Source of the DNA: CAZMYM01 sp964620325
Lineage (GTDB): Bacteria; Bipolaricaulota; Bipolaricaulia; UBA7950; UBA9294
Reading direction: 5' to 3'
Assembly (NCBI GenBank): GCA_964620325.1
Contig: CAZUIM010000011.1
Span: 14,869 to 78,868 of the forward strand
DNA: 64,000 nucleotides
Positions 16,720 through 25,119 of the stretch are shown piece after piece. Position 1 is the first letter of the stretch, and the number at the start of each line of letters is the position of its first letter. Below the pieces are notes generated by a model, which saw only the letters and a list, made by a program, of their open reading frames with translations, was not told the origin of the DNA and did no database searches. Position numbers and translations under genes: made by a program.

Positions 16720-17037
16720 CGGTCCTCGTTCATTTCGGCGCGCGCAGATGGCGAGAGAATCGGCGAACGGCGCAGCGAGCGCAACGGCAGGAGATACGAT
16801 CGCCCGCCTCGCTCCTCCCCGCGGCCTCACTTCGGTGAGCACCTCTCTGGCGAGATCGCTCGAGCTCATGCGACGTATCGTGGCCTGGCGCATCGTCGAG
16901 CCTTCGCGTCTCCGACGGTGGCCGATTCGGGGCGCGCGGCTCAACAGGAGACGATGGGTCGAGAGCGCCCGATCGGCTAGACTTCCTTCACTTCGTTCGA
17001 GGAGAGAACCGTTGGAGTATCGATTGCGGGGTGCGCG
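16720..17037. other. Intergenic region between divergent genes
   Basis: About 320 bp separating the synthase-like gene (-) from the lipase-like gene (+). It should hold both promoters, but I see no convincing hexamer pair, RNA motif or repeat. Minus-strand frames through it are open but their translation (Arg/Ser/Ala rich) does not look conserved. Confidence 0.4.
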
Positions 17038-17997
17038 TTGAACGTTCGACATCTGATCCTCCCGCTGCTCGTTGTCGCCTTCGCAACGGTCGCATCCGCC
17101 GAGGCGAGTCCGCCGGTGTTGCTCGTGTATGGGTTTCAGGCGCTGCCGGGATTTCACCCGCCGCAACTCTGGGCGGAGATCGGCGAGGCCTTGAGCGGCC
17201 GTCGACCGTCGCAGGCCGAGACGATCTGGCTCGACGCGTGGCACCGGATCTACCACCTTCCAGCGACCGATCCGTCCTGCCGAGACGTGTTCATCAGCGA
17301 CTACGCAATGCCGTACGAGCCGACGGTCCGCGACCTACGATTCTACGCCTCCCGCTTGGCCGTGGAGATCGAGTGGATCAAGGAGACCGCATCGACCTCC
17401 GAGGTCGATCTGGTCGCGTTCAGCTTGGGGGCGTTGGTGGCGCGATCTTACCTGGAGGCGTCGGACTTCGACGGTGTGCTCGGGCGCTCGGACTTCCGCG
17501 ACTACGGCACGGTCTACGGAGGCGACGTCCGCACGTTGATCACGATCGCCGCGCCGCACCACGGAGCGGACTTCGCAGCGATCGGGCCGTGGTTCGGCCC
17601 GCTCCCCCGGCAACTCGACCCGGCGAGCGAGTTCCTTGCCATCCTGAACGCCGGCGAGGCGTCGGAGACGACCGGAATCCGGTCGGGTGTTCGCTACGTG
17701 TCGCTCGCCGGACAGAGTTGCTTCGGCTACGGGTGCTCGATTCGGGCCGACGTTGACGCCTGCCGTCGAAGGTGTATCGAAGAGGGCCTCGCATGGGCCG
17801 GTCACGATCTGGTCGTTCTGATGTCCTCCGCGCATCTTGCCGGGGCGGAGAACATCGCCTGCATCGGGCTGAATCACATCGAGATGCGGACCGACCCCCG
17901 GACCGCAGAGGCCGTGGTCGAGCTACTGGACGACGGCGAGGTTGGGGACGTCATCTACGCGTCTGTGGAGCTCGAACGGGTCGGTACGGCTCCGTAG
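17038..17997 (+). CDS. Secreted alpha/beta-hydrolase, lipase-like
   Basis: A 319-residue protein with a Sec signal peptide (residues 1-21, cleavage after ASA). The mature part opens with PVLLVYGFQAL, the usual HG-like oxyanion strand of lipases. The nucleophile elbow is AFSLGALVAR (Ala-x-Ser-x-Gly), and ITIAAPHHGAD follows, as in triacylglycerol lipases. Four Cys cluster in CFGYGCSIRADVDACRRRC, suggesting disulfides outside the cytoplasm. An acyl-ester substrate is likely. The start is a TTG without a strong ribosome site. Confidence 0.8.
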   Translation: MNVRHLILPLLVVAFATVASAEASPPVLLVYGFQALPGFHPPQLWAEIGEALSGRRPSQAETIWLDAWHRIYHLPATDPSCRDVFISDYAMPYEPTVRDLRFYASRLAVEIEWIKETASTSEVDLVAFSLGALVARSYLEASDFDGVLGRSDFRDYGTVYGGDVRTLITIAAPHHGADFAAIGPWFGPLPRQLDPASEFLAILNAGEASETTGIRSGVRYVSLAGQSCFGYGCSIRADVDACRRRCIEEGLAWAGHDLVVLMSSAHLAGAENIACIGLNHIEMRTDPRTAEAVVELLDDGEVGDVIYASVELERVGTAP

Positions 17998-18011
17998 ATC
18001 GACGGCGGGAA

Positions 18012-18884
18012 TCACATGAGGCCGAAGCGGTTGAGCGGCCAGACGCGCAGGTACGGAACGCCGATGATGTCTCGCTTGTGCACGAAGCCCCAGTAGCGGG
18101 AGTCGAGCGAGTTGATCGAATTGTCCCCGAGCATGAAGTAGTGATCTTCAGGTACGAGGGTCGGCTCGACGCCGAAATTGAACCCCCGTCCTTCCGAGAT
18201 GTAGCTCCGGTCGAAGCGCTCTCCGTCGAGGAGCTCGCCATCGACGTAGATGTCACCGTCCACGATCTGAACCGTCTGGCCCCCTGTCGCGATCAGACGC
18301 TTCACGTACCGCATTCGCCGTTCGCGTACGACGATGCCGAGATCCTCGAGCGACGTCACATCGGTCCCCTTCGATCCGAGGCTGTATTGCTCGCCGGCGA
18401 ACGTCGTCAGGCGGAGAGAGGTGCCCTCCGCCCAGGAGGCGAGCTCGCCCTCGATGAACGCCTTCGTATAGACGGGGGAGGTGTTGACGTACCACAGCCT
18501 TACATCCGGCTCGACTCCGGCTCGGTCGGCGACCGAGCCGTCGATGATGCGATCGACCCAGACCTCCTCGGGGTGCCAGAAGACCACGATGTCTCCGGGC
18601 TTCGGTTCGCGAAAGTGATAGGTCAGCCGGTCGACGAAGAAGCTGTCGGCCTTGAAGATCGACGGATCCCCGTTGATCGTCGGCCACATCGAATCTGTCG
18701 GAACGTGCATTCGTACGGTGATGAAGCTCATGATGATCACGGCCATCACCCCGGCAACGGCGAGGACCTCGATCCACTCGAGGACCTCGCTCATGACGCG
18801 GCCGGGCGTGTACCCGAGTCTCCACGCGAGCCGGACGACGACCGCCGGCTTCTTCGGCTTCTTCTTCCTCTTCCTACCGAACAT
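18012..18884 (-). CDS. lepB: Signal peptidase I
   Basis: A 290-residue membrane protease that removes Sec signal peptides. A basic N-terminus and one transmembrane helix (about residues 42-62) are followed by the catalytic Ser in VPTDSMWPT, the catalytic Lys in RYVKRLIATGG, and the closing box GDNSINSLDSRYWG. A roughly 60-residue insertion separates the Ser and Lys boxes. The ATG at 18884 has GGAGGAA 9 bp upstream. It is convergent with the lipase-like gene. The many exported proteins in the window are its likely clients. Confidence 0.93.
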   Translation of the reverse strand: MFGRKRKKKPKKPAVVVRLAWRLGYTPGRVMSEVLEWIEVLAVAGVMAVIIMSFITVRMHVPTDSMWPTINGDPSIFKADSFFVDRLTYHFREPKPGDIVVFWHPEEVWVDRIIDGSVADRAGVEPDVRLWYVNTSPVYTKAFIEGELASWAEGTSLRLTTFAGEQYSLGSKGTDVTSLEDLGIVVRERRMRYVKRLIATGGQTVQIVDGDIYVDGELLDGERFDRSYISEGRGFNFGVEPTLVPEDHYFMLGDNSINSLDSRYWGFVHKRDIIGVPYLRVWPLNRFGLM

Positions 18885-18973
18885 GCGTTCCGTTCCTCCA
18901 GAGTGGGGCGTCGTGAATGCTACTTGATAGCCGATCCGGCGATTGCGAACAAGGAAGGTCGTCTCGGGCGCAC

Positions 18974-20146
18974 TCAGCCGCTCCGCGCCCACTCGGCCTG
19001 CGCCGCAGCGACGCCCGCGCCGAGTTCGACCTGGGCACCGGTGCCCCGAAGCCCGATCTCGAGGGCGCCGATCGCCGCCAAGAGATCGCCCGAGTTCGTC
19101 GCCCCCATATGACCGATCCGGAAGTACTCTGATCGGATGTCGGGATGGAGGCCCCCGGCGAAGATCGCGCCGGCCCGGCGGACCCGCGGGAGCAGGTCGC
19201 TCCCTTCGATGCCGGCCGGATACCGCGGCGCGCTCAACGTGTTCGCGGCGTGGTCCGCCGAGACCGGAACCTGTCCGAGTCCGAGCGCGGCGATCGCTGC
19301 GCGGCAGGCGCGCCCGAGGCGCTCGTGCCGCCGCACGCGTGCGTCGATCCCCTCACTCAGGATCTGTCCGAGGCTCGCGTCGAGCGCCCAGACCAGGTTG
19401 ACTGCGGGCGTTCCGAAGTAGCCGGTCTTGCGAGCCTCGTAAGCCTCCATGATCGGCAGCCACTTCCCCCAGTCGGCGTAGTAGTTCGCAACCTTCGAGG
19501 TTCGTCCGCGCCACACGTCGAGAGCGTTTCGGCTGGCTACGAGAAGCGCGAGGCCGGGGGGAACGCCGATCGCCTTCTGCGATGCGGTCAGGACGACGTC
19601 GATCCCCCAGTCGTCCTGTCGGATCTTCTCTCCCGCGACGGAGCAGACGCCGTCGAGAATGGTCAGCACGCCGTACTCGCGGCCGAGGGCACCGAATCGC
19701 TCGGCGTCGACGCGAACGGCGGTCGACGTGTCGACGTGGGTCGCGGTCATCAACTTGTACGTGCCCCTGCGAAGCGCCGCCTCGACCTTCGCGAGGTCGA
19801 CCGTCTCGCCGACCGGGTGACGAAGTGTCGTGACATCGGCCCCGTAGCGTGCGAGGAGGTCTTCGAACCGGTCGCCGAAGACGCCGGTGCTCAGCACGAG
19901 GGCCCGGTCGCCCGGTTCGATCAGATTTGCGCCGGCTGTGTCCATCGCGAGCGTTCCCGAGCCGGCGAGGATGAACGGTTGTCCATCCGGGGCTCGCCAC
20001 ACGTCGCGCATCCGCTCGAGTGAGCGTCCGAACGCCTCGATGAACTCCGTATCGAGGTGACTCGTCGTCGGCGCGCCGAGCGCACGGAGCACCTCCGGCT
20101 CGAACTCGATCGGTCCGGGGATCATCAAGAGAGTTCTATCTTTCAT
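18974..20146 (-). CDS. Class V aminotransferase, alanine/serine-glyoxylate type
   Basis: A 390-residue fold-type I PLP enzyme. It opens with LLMIPGPIEFEPEVL, the typical start of the serine-pyruvate/alanine-glyoxylate group. The PLP lysine is in LTASQKAIGVPPG, and GSGTLAMDTA and HVDTSTAVR are conserved neighbours. It would convert glyoxylate to glycine with Ala or Ser as donor. Its start overlaps the stop of the upstream aldolase gene by 4 bp, and that gene makes glyoxylate if assigned correctly. AAGGAGG precedes the ATG. Confidence 0.88.
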   Translation of the reverse strand: MKDRTLLMIPGPIEFEPEVLRALGAPTTSHLDTEFIEAFGRSLERMRDVWRAPDGQPFILAGSGTLAMDTAGANLIEPGDRALVLSTGVFGDRFEDLLARYGADVTTLRHPVGETVDLAKVEAALRRGTYKLMTATHVDTSTAVRVDAERFGALGREYGVLTILDGVCSVAGEKIRQDDWGIDVVLTASQKAIGVPPGLALLVASRNALDVWRGRTSKVANYYADWGKWLPIMEAYEARKTGYFGTPAVNLVWALDASLGQILSEGIDARVRRHERLGRACRAAIAALGLGQVPVSADHAANTLSAPRYPAGIEGSDLLPRVRRAGAIFAGGLHPDIRSEYFRIGHMGATNSGDLLAAIGALEIGLRGTGAQVELGAGVAAAQAEWARSG

Positions 20147-21042
20147 TGGGCCTCCTTCAGAATGGCAGCATCGATCAGGATCTCCCGCAACGCGGACCGG
20201 CGGTCTTCGCTCAGAGGTAGGAGCGGCGGCCGGGGCGGTCCGCCGGCGAGCCCGAGAAGGTCCATCGCTCCCTTCAGCCCGGGGACGCCCCATCGTCGAG
20301 TGACCGCGGCGTTGGCTCGGATGATGCGACGTTGAAGTTCCGCCGCCTCTCTCCAATCGCCGCGTTCGGCCAGTCTGGCGATTCTCGAGCAGACCTCCGG
20401 AGCGATGTTCGCCAGGGCGAGGATCCCCCCATCGGCGCCGATCGCGAGCGCGGGGAGGAGGAAGCTCGCCGATCCGGCGAGGATCGCGAAGGCGGGGTCG
20501 GTCGCCCGGCGGATCTCTCCGAGCTTCGCCACGTTCCCCGAGGAGTCCTTGATGCCGGCGATCCGCTCGTGTTTCGAAAGCTCGACGACGACGGTCGGAT
20601 CGATGTCGATCCCCGTGTTCGCCGGCATGTTGTAGAGGAGGATCGGAACCGGGGAGCGGTCGGCGACGGTGGCGAAGTGGGCGACGAGCGCCTCGGCGGT
20701 CATCTGGCTCTTGTAGAAGAACGGCGGGAGGACGAGGGCGGCGTCGGCCCCCGCCTCCGCGGCGGCCGTCGTCAGGTCGACCGTCGCTCCAGTCGACGCG
20801 AGGGCCGTTCCGGCGATGATCGAACGGGCGTCGGGCAGCGCGGCTCGGACGCGTGCGATCAGGGCGAGCTTCTCGACCTCTTCGAGATGGACCGCCTCTC
20901 CATTCGATCCGAGGAGGACGTATCCGGTGAGGTCGTGTTCGTTCCACCACGCCAGATTTCGGTCGAGAGCGTCCACGTCGAGACCTCCGGACGCGTCGAA
21001 CGGCGTCGGAATCGGTGGAAAGATCCCATGAAACTTGATCAT
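20143..21042 (-). CDS. DapA-family aldolase, 4-hydroxy-2-oxoglutarate aldolase-like
   Basis: A 299-residue class I aldolase. The Schiff-base Lys is in IAGIKDSSGN and the catalytic Tyr in ILLYNMPANTG. The C-terminal stretch ANAAVTRRWGVPGLK and the preceding ILAGSASFLLPAL closely recall, from memory, the mitochondrial HOGA1 enzyme, which splits 4-hydroxy-2-oxoglutarate into glyoxylate and pyruvate. Dihydrodipicolinate synthase is less likely, because there are no lysine genes nearby and the partner is a glyoxylate-type aminotransferase. Start ATG with a GGGAG site. Confidence 0.85.
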   Translation of the reverse strand: MIKFHGIFPPIPTPFDASGGLDVDALDRNLAWWNEHDLTGYVLLGSNGEAVHLEEVEKLALIARVRAALPDARSIIAGTALASTGATVDLTTAAAEAGADAALVLPPFFYKSQMTAEALVAHFATVADRSPVPILLYNMPANTGIDIDPTVVVELSKHERIAGIKDSSGNVAKLGEIRRATDPAFAILAGSASFLLPALAIGADGGILALANIAPEVCSRIARLAERGDWREAAELQRRIIRANAAVTRRWGVPGLKGAMDLLGLAGGPPRPPLLPLSEDRRSALREILIDAAILKEAQ

Positions 21043-21156
21043 CTCTCCCACCCCCCGTGAGACTGTACCGCAGAGCGATCGGACGTGCGAGCGGATCGGC
21101 CGACGGTTGCGGCGGAACCTCCCGGCGTGGTACCGTCTCATCGAGGTATGCCAGGC

Positions 21157-21189
21157 AAACGCCATCCAGCCTCGAGCTGGGTGGCGTTT
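21157..21189 (+). promoter_or_regulatory. Hairpin in the leader of the symporter gene
   Basis: AAACGCCATCCAGC (21157-21170) and GCTGGGTGGCGTTT (21176-21189) are inverted repeats with a single A:G-type change, leaving a CTCGA loop. The hairpin lies 20 bp before the symporter ATG and next to its GGGAGG site. It could be an attenuator or control access to the ribosome site, and it also separates this gene from the divergent aldolase operon. Confidence 0.5.
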
Positions 21190-21209
21190 CTGTCATCTGG
21201 GAGGTGTGC

Positions 21210-22901
21210 ATGGGAATCAGGATTGCAGTCGTCGTCGGATACTTCGTCGTCCTACTCGGCATCGGATGGATCGCGCGCGCTCGAGCCCGCCGTGGGTTGG
21301 AGGATTATTTCGTCGGATCGCGGACGACGCCGACATTGATTCTCTTCCTGACGATGGCGGCGACCAACTTCAGCGCATTTACCGTCTTCGGCTTCTCCGG
21401 TGCCGCGTGGGAGGCCGGATACGCCTACTACCCGATCATGGCCTTCGGCACCGGCTTCATGGCACTCACGTTCCTTCTGATCGGGCTTCCGGTGTGGAGG
21501 CTAGGAAGAGAACACGGGCTGATCACCCCGCCGGAGGTGGTGTACCACCTGACGGGAAGCGCCGGCCTTCAACTTCTCTTCTTCCTGGTGATGACCGTCT
21601 TCACCCTCCCGTACCTTGCGATGCAACCAATGGCCGCCGGCTACGCCCTCGAGACGCTTCTTGGCATTCCGTATTTCGCCGGCGCCGCGCTGATCACGGG
21701 CGTAATGCTTCTGTACACCTTCCTCGGAGGGTTTCGCGGGGTGTCGTGGACGGACGCGTTGCAGGGCGGGATGATGATCACTCTCCTTCTCGTCGCCGTG
21801 GCGGTGATCGCCGGGCGTTTTGGCGGACTGACGGCGGCGAACCGGGCCGTCGCCGCGTCGGTTCCGGAGCTCTTCTCCCGTCCGGGCTTGGGGGGGCTCT
21901 ATTCGCCCGGAGTCTGGTTCGGGTACATGCTCCTCTGGTTCCTGGCCGATCCGATGTTTCCGCAGCTGTTCCAGCGGTTCTACGCCGGACGCGGGCCGCG
22001 CGCGCTGTCGGTCACCGTCTCCCTCTATCCACTGCTGACCGGCTTCCTCTTCCTGCTCCCGATCACGATCGGCGTCCTCGGGCGGTTGAGTTTCCCGGTC
22101 CTTCCCCCCGGCGCCGCGGCCGATCAGATCCTCCCGCTGATGCTCGCGGAGCACGTTCCCGCGGCCGTCGAGGCACTCGTGCTGACCGCCGCCTTGGCGG
22201 CCTTGATGTCGACGCTCGACTCGCAGCTGTTGACCCTCTCCTCGATGTTCACACGCGACGTCTGTGCGCCGATCTGGCGGTGGCGGCGGAGAGGCGGTTC
22301 GATCGAGGGGAGTGAGGATGAACCAGAATCTCTCCCGCCGTGGATCGGAAAGGGGTTCGTCGTCGCCTTGGCGTTGATCGGTCTCGCGATCGCCTACCGA
22401 CCGCCGGCGACGTTCCGGGTGATTGCGACGCAGACATTCACCGGACTGGCGGTCCTCTTCCCCGTCGTCATCGGGGCCCTGTACTGGCGGCGGATGACGC
22501 CGATCGGCGGGGTCGCGTCAATCCTCATCGGCGAAGGGCTGGTGGCCGCGTACTACTTCGAGCTCCTCCCGCGATTCGGAACATTGCCGGTCGTCCCGAT
22601 CCTCTTAGGGACCGTCGTTGTCCTCGTTCTGGTCAGTCTCGTGACGCGGTCGCAATCGCCGATGCAGCGAGCGAGACCTCGATCGATTCCGATCAGCCGC
22701 CGGGGAAAGCTCGGATGGGCCACCGCGTTCGCCGGCCTCTTCCTCGTCGGCCAGGACGTCTGGAACTGGGGGGACGGCCGCCTGTCGTTTCTCGGGTTTC
22801 CGTGGTGGGTGTGGGGGTTCGCCGGCCTCTGCGTCGCGACGTCGCTCGCCTTCTGGGCCTTCTCGCGGCGGGTGACGGCGGAGTCGCGAGACGAAGCGTG
22901 A
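21210..22901 (+). CDS. Sodium:solute symporter (SSS family)
   Basis: A 563-residue integral membrane protein with about thirteen to fourteen helices. Family features are the opening FLTMAATNFSAFTVFGFSGAAW (two halves, TMAATNFSAF and TVFGFSGAAW), the DYFVGSR loop and the AALAALMSTLDSQLLTLSSM sodium-site helix, read as ALMSTLDSQLL. It belongs to the PutP/PanF-like group and would import an organic solute with Na+. It is divergent from the aldolase-aminotransferase pair, so its solute may feed that pathway. ATG with GGGAGG 6 bp upstream. Confidence 0.9.
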   Translation: MGIRIAVVVGYFVVLLGIGWIARARARRGLEDYFVGSRTTPTLILFLTMAATNFSAFTVFGFSGAAWEAGYAYYPIMAFGTGFMALTFLLIGLPVWRLGREHGLITPPEVVYHLTGSAGLQLLFFLVMTVFTLPYLAMQPMAAGYALETLLGIPYFAGAALITGVMLLYTFLGGFRGVSWTDALQGGMMITLLLVAVAVIAGRFGGLTAANRAVAASVPELFSRPGLGGLYSPGVWFGYMLLWFLADPMFPQLFQRFYAGRGPRALSVTVSLYPLLTGFLFLLPITIGVLGRLSFPVLPPGAAADQILPLMLAEHVPAAVEALVLTAALAALMSTLDSQLLTLSSMFTRDVCAPIWRWRRRGGSIEGSEDEPESLPPWIGKGFVVALALIGLAIAYRPPATFRVIATQTFTGLAVLFPVVIGALYWRRMTPIGGVASILIGEGLVAAYYFELLPRFGTLPVVPILLGTVVVLVLVSLVTRSQSPMQRARPRSIPISRRGKLGWATAFAGLFLVGQDVWNWGDGRLSFLGFPWWVWGFAGLCVATSLAFWAFSRRVTAESRDEA

Positions 22902-22979
22902 GCGGCCCGGGCCGCCGACCGGATGACCGGACCGGCAGGAGAATCGACGCTCGTTTGGGCTCCGTTGCGAGCCACTCGC

Positions 22980-23810
22980 TCAGTCGGAGGTCGAGATCGG
23001 GGGGTCGATCGTGATGTCGGCGTTGACGTCGGTCAGATCCATTCGCCAACTCACCGTGCCCCGGTTTCCGTCCTCGTCGGCTCCGGCCGCCGTGAAGTCG
23101 TACCGGACCGGGTAGCCTGCCTCGGCGATCCATACGTCGCCGGACGCATTCTCGAGCTCGCCGGCCCAGTATCCGCCCCACCTCGCGTACGTCGAGGTGT
23201 AGTGGTGCGCCGAGACGCCGTTGATCGTCTCTTGTCCCACGTACGTGGCGGTCGGCTCGAGTTCGCCGAAGATCCCGCTCCAGGCGACCGACGGGGCGTA
23301 GATCAAGACGGCCTGACTCATCGCCTCGGCGACCATCACCGGCGCGTCCTGCCATCCTTCCTCGTCGAGAATCCAGGCTTCATCCTCGATCTGGATCACC
23401 TCGAATCGCTCGTCGGCTTCGAGGTCGTGCCAGATCAGATGCTTCCGGTTCGGGGCGGCGACGACGCCGGTCAATTCGATCGATCCGGATTCGATTTCGC
23501 CCTCCTCCTCTCCGGTGAATGTGAAGTACGTCGTGTAGCGATAGCTCTCGAGCTGTTCCAGCGCGCTCTGGGCGCCGATGAACGCGCCCGCCGGCCCGAC
23601 CGGCTCCTGCTCGATCGCAGAAGCAGGTTCTTCCGCCGGTTCCTCGACCGTCGCCTCCGGCTTCTCTGCCGTCGCCGATTCCGCCTGCGTCGTCTGTTCG
23701 ACCGCGGGCGTCTCCGTCTCAGCCGGCTCGGCCTCGCGATCTCCGGAGCAGGCCGCGAGGCCCACAATCAAGACTGCCATCAACAAGAGAGACCACCCTC
23801 GTCTTCGCAT
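22980..23810 (-). CDS. Lipoprotein, LppX/LprG- or LolA-like fold possible
   Basis: A 276-residue protein with a lipobox LAAC at residues 18-21. A roughly 50-residue linker rich in Glu, Ala, Pro and Thr comes next, then a beta-rich domain with alternating strands (YRYTTYFTFTG, GSIELTGVV, VIQIEDEAWILDEEGW). The order of strands and the hydrophobic pattern resemble lipid-carrying lipoproteins of the LppX/LolA kind; this is a fold impression only. AAGGAGGT lies 5 bp before the ATG. It should be envelope-anchored with a flexible tether. Confidence 0.75.
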   Translation of the reverse strand: MRRRGWSLLLMAVLIVGLAACSGDREAEPAETETPAVEQTTQAESATAEKPEATVEEPAEEPASAIEQEPVGPAGAFIGAQSALEQLESYRYTTYFTFTGEEEGEIESGSIELTGVVAAPNRKHLIWHDLEADERFEVIQIEDEAWILDEEGWQDAPVMVAEAMSQAVLIYAPSVAWSGIFGELEPTATYVGQETINGVSAHHYTSTYARWGGYWAGELENASGDVWIAEAGYPVRYDFTAAGADEDGNRGTVSWRMDLTDVNADITIDPPISTSD

Positions 23811-23964
23811 CCCGTACCTCCTTCGCCCGGCCCCGGAAACGGGGCGCCGGACGTTCCACTCTAGCCGGTCGGCCCTGAACCGAACAAGCGCAACGACGTG
23901 AGAGGCGGGCGGGATGATCGAAGCCGTTCGGAAGGAAGGCGAACGGACTGAGCGACTGAGCCGG

Positions 23965-25119
23965 CTACTTCAGCGCCGCTTCGCCTTCGAACGAGCGATA
24001 GGGCGAGAGACCATCGAGGATCGGGTGATCGTCAGTGCTCAGGTCGTCGCGGATGACCCGATCGAGAAGTTCGCCGAGGCCGGGACCGAGCATGAAGCCG
24101 TGTCCGCACATGCCGATCGCCATCAGATACCCTTCGACCTCTTTCGACCAGCCGACGAGGGGGGCGCCGTCGGGCGACATCGGGTAGAGACCGCGCCACG
24201 TGCGGCGGACGCGGAGGTTTGCCAGCCGTGGGATGAGGGCGATCATCCGCCTCGAGACGGTCGGGAGGAAGCCGCTCGTTCCCCGGCAGTCGAACCCGGG
24301 GACGATCGGGTCCGGCGTGAGCGAAAAGAGGACCTGGCCGGTCGCGAGTTGGAAGAAGTAGCAGTTGGACGCCGTCTCCGACGGCTTGATGTCGACGACC
24401 ATCGGTCCGAGGAACGGGGCGACCGGCTCGGTGATCCCGGCCTCGTGCGCGTCGGGTTGAATCGGATGGTCAAGGCCGATCATCGCACCAACCTGCCGCG
24501 CCCAGGCGCCGGTCGCGTTCACAACGACGCGGGTCGCGTAGCGCCCGGCGTCCGTGACCACGGCCCGGACGCGGTCGCCGCGCGTCTCGATCCCGGTCAC
24601 CGTCTCTCCGAATCGAAACTCGACTCCGGTGTCCCGTGCCTGCTCGTAGATCGCGTGGCCGAGGAGGAGGGGTGAGCAATGGCCGTCGCCGGGGGAGAAG
24701 GTCCCGCCTTTCAGTCCGTCCCGGGCGAGGTCCGGGATGATCTCGGTCAGTTCGTCTGCGTCGTGCCAGTCGATGTCGAGTCCGTTCTCCTTCTGCGTCT
24801 TGAGGAGATCTTTCAGGATCCTCTCTTCGCGATCTCGGTAGGCGATGAACGAGTATCCCCCGGTGGTCCATTCGATGGCGTCTCCGTACGTCTTCTCCCA
24901 GGTCGATGCGATCTCGAGCGACCGAAGGCAGATGCGGATCTTCGCCGGTTCGGAGTGGGTCGCGCGGATTCCGCCGATCGCCGTCTTGTTCGATCCTTGA
25001 CCGGGACTCGCACCGCGATCGAGGACGAGAACGTTCAGACCCGACCGGGCCGTCGACCAGGCGGCGGGGAGTCCGACACTGCCCGCACCGATGACGATGA
25101 CGTCGAACGGCCGAGTCAC
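23965..25119 (-). CDS. FAD-dependent amine/D-amino-acid dehydrogenase, beta-type subunit
   Basis: A 384-residue DAO-family oxidoreductase. The FAD dinucleotide motif is VIVIGAGSVGLPAAW at residues 7-21, with a second FAD contact in GHCSPLLLGHA and a closing GMCGHGFMLGPGLGE. The GTG start overlaps the stop of the larger upstream gene (GTGA). The pair matches the arrangement of heteromeric sarcosine, opine and D-hydroxyproline dehydrogenases, where this subunit oxidises the amine. The exact substrate is not known. Confidence 0.88.
   Translation of the reverse strand: MTRPFDVIVIGAGSVGLPAAWSTARSGLNVLVLDRGASPGQGSNKTAIGGIRATHSEPAKIRICLRSLEIASTWEKTYGDAIEWTTGGYSFIAYRDREERILKDLLKTQKENGLDIDWHDADELTEIIPDLARDGLKGGTFSPGDGHCSPLLLGHAIYEQARDTGVEFRFGETVTGIETRGDRVRAVVTDAGRYATRVVVNATGAWARQVGAMIGLDHPIQPDAHEAGITEPVAPFLGPMVVDIKPSETASNCYFFQLATGQVLFSLTPDPIVPGFDCRGTSGFLPTVSRRMIALIPRLANLRVRRTWRGLYPMSPDGAPLVGWSKEVEGYLMAIGMCGHGFMLGPGLGELLDRVIRDDLSTDDHPILDGLSPYRSFEGEAALK

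Noticed and set aside
16720..17037. T-box or SAM riboswitch before the synthase-like gene
   Set aside because: Neither the T-box AGGGTGGNACCGCG element nor the SAM-I core could be found on the minus strand.
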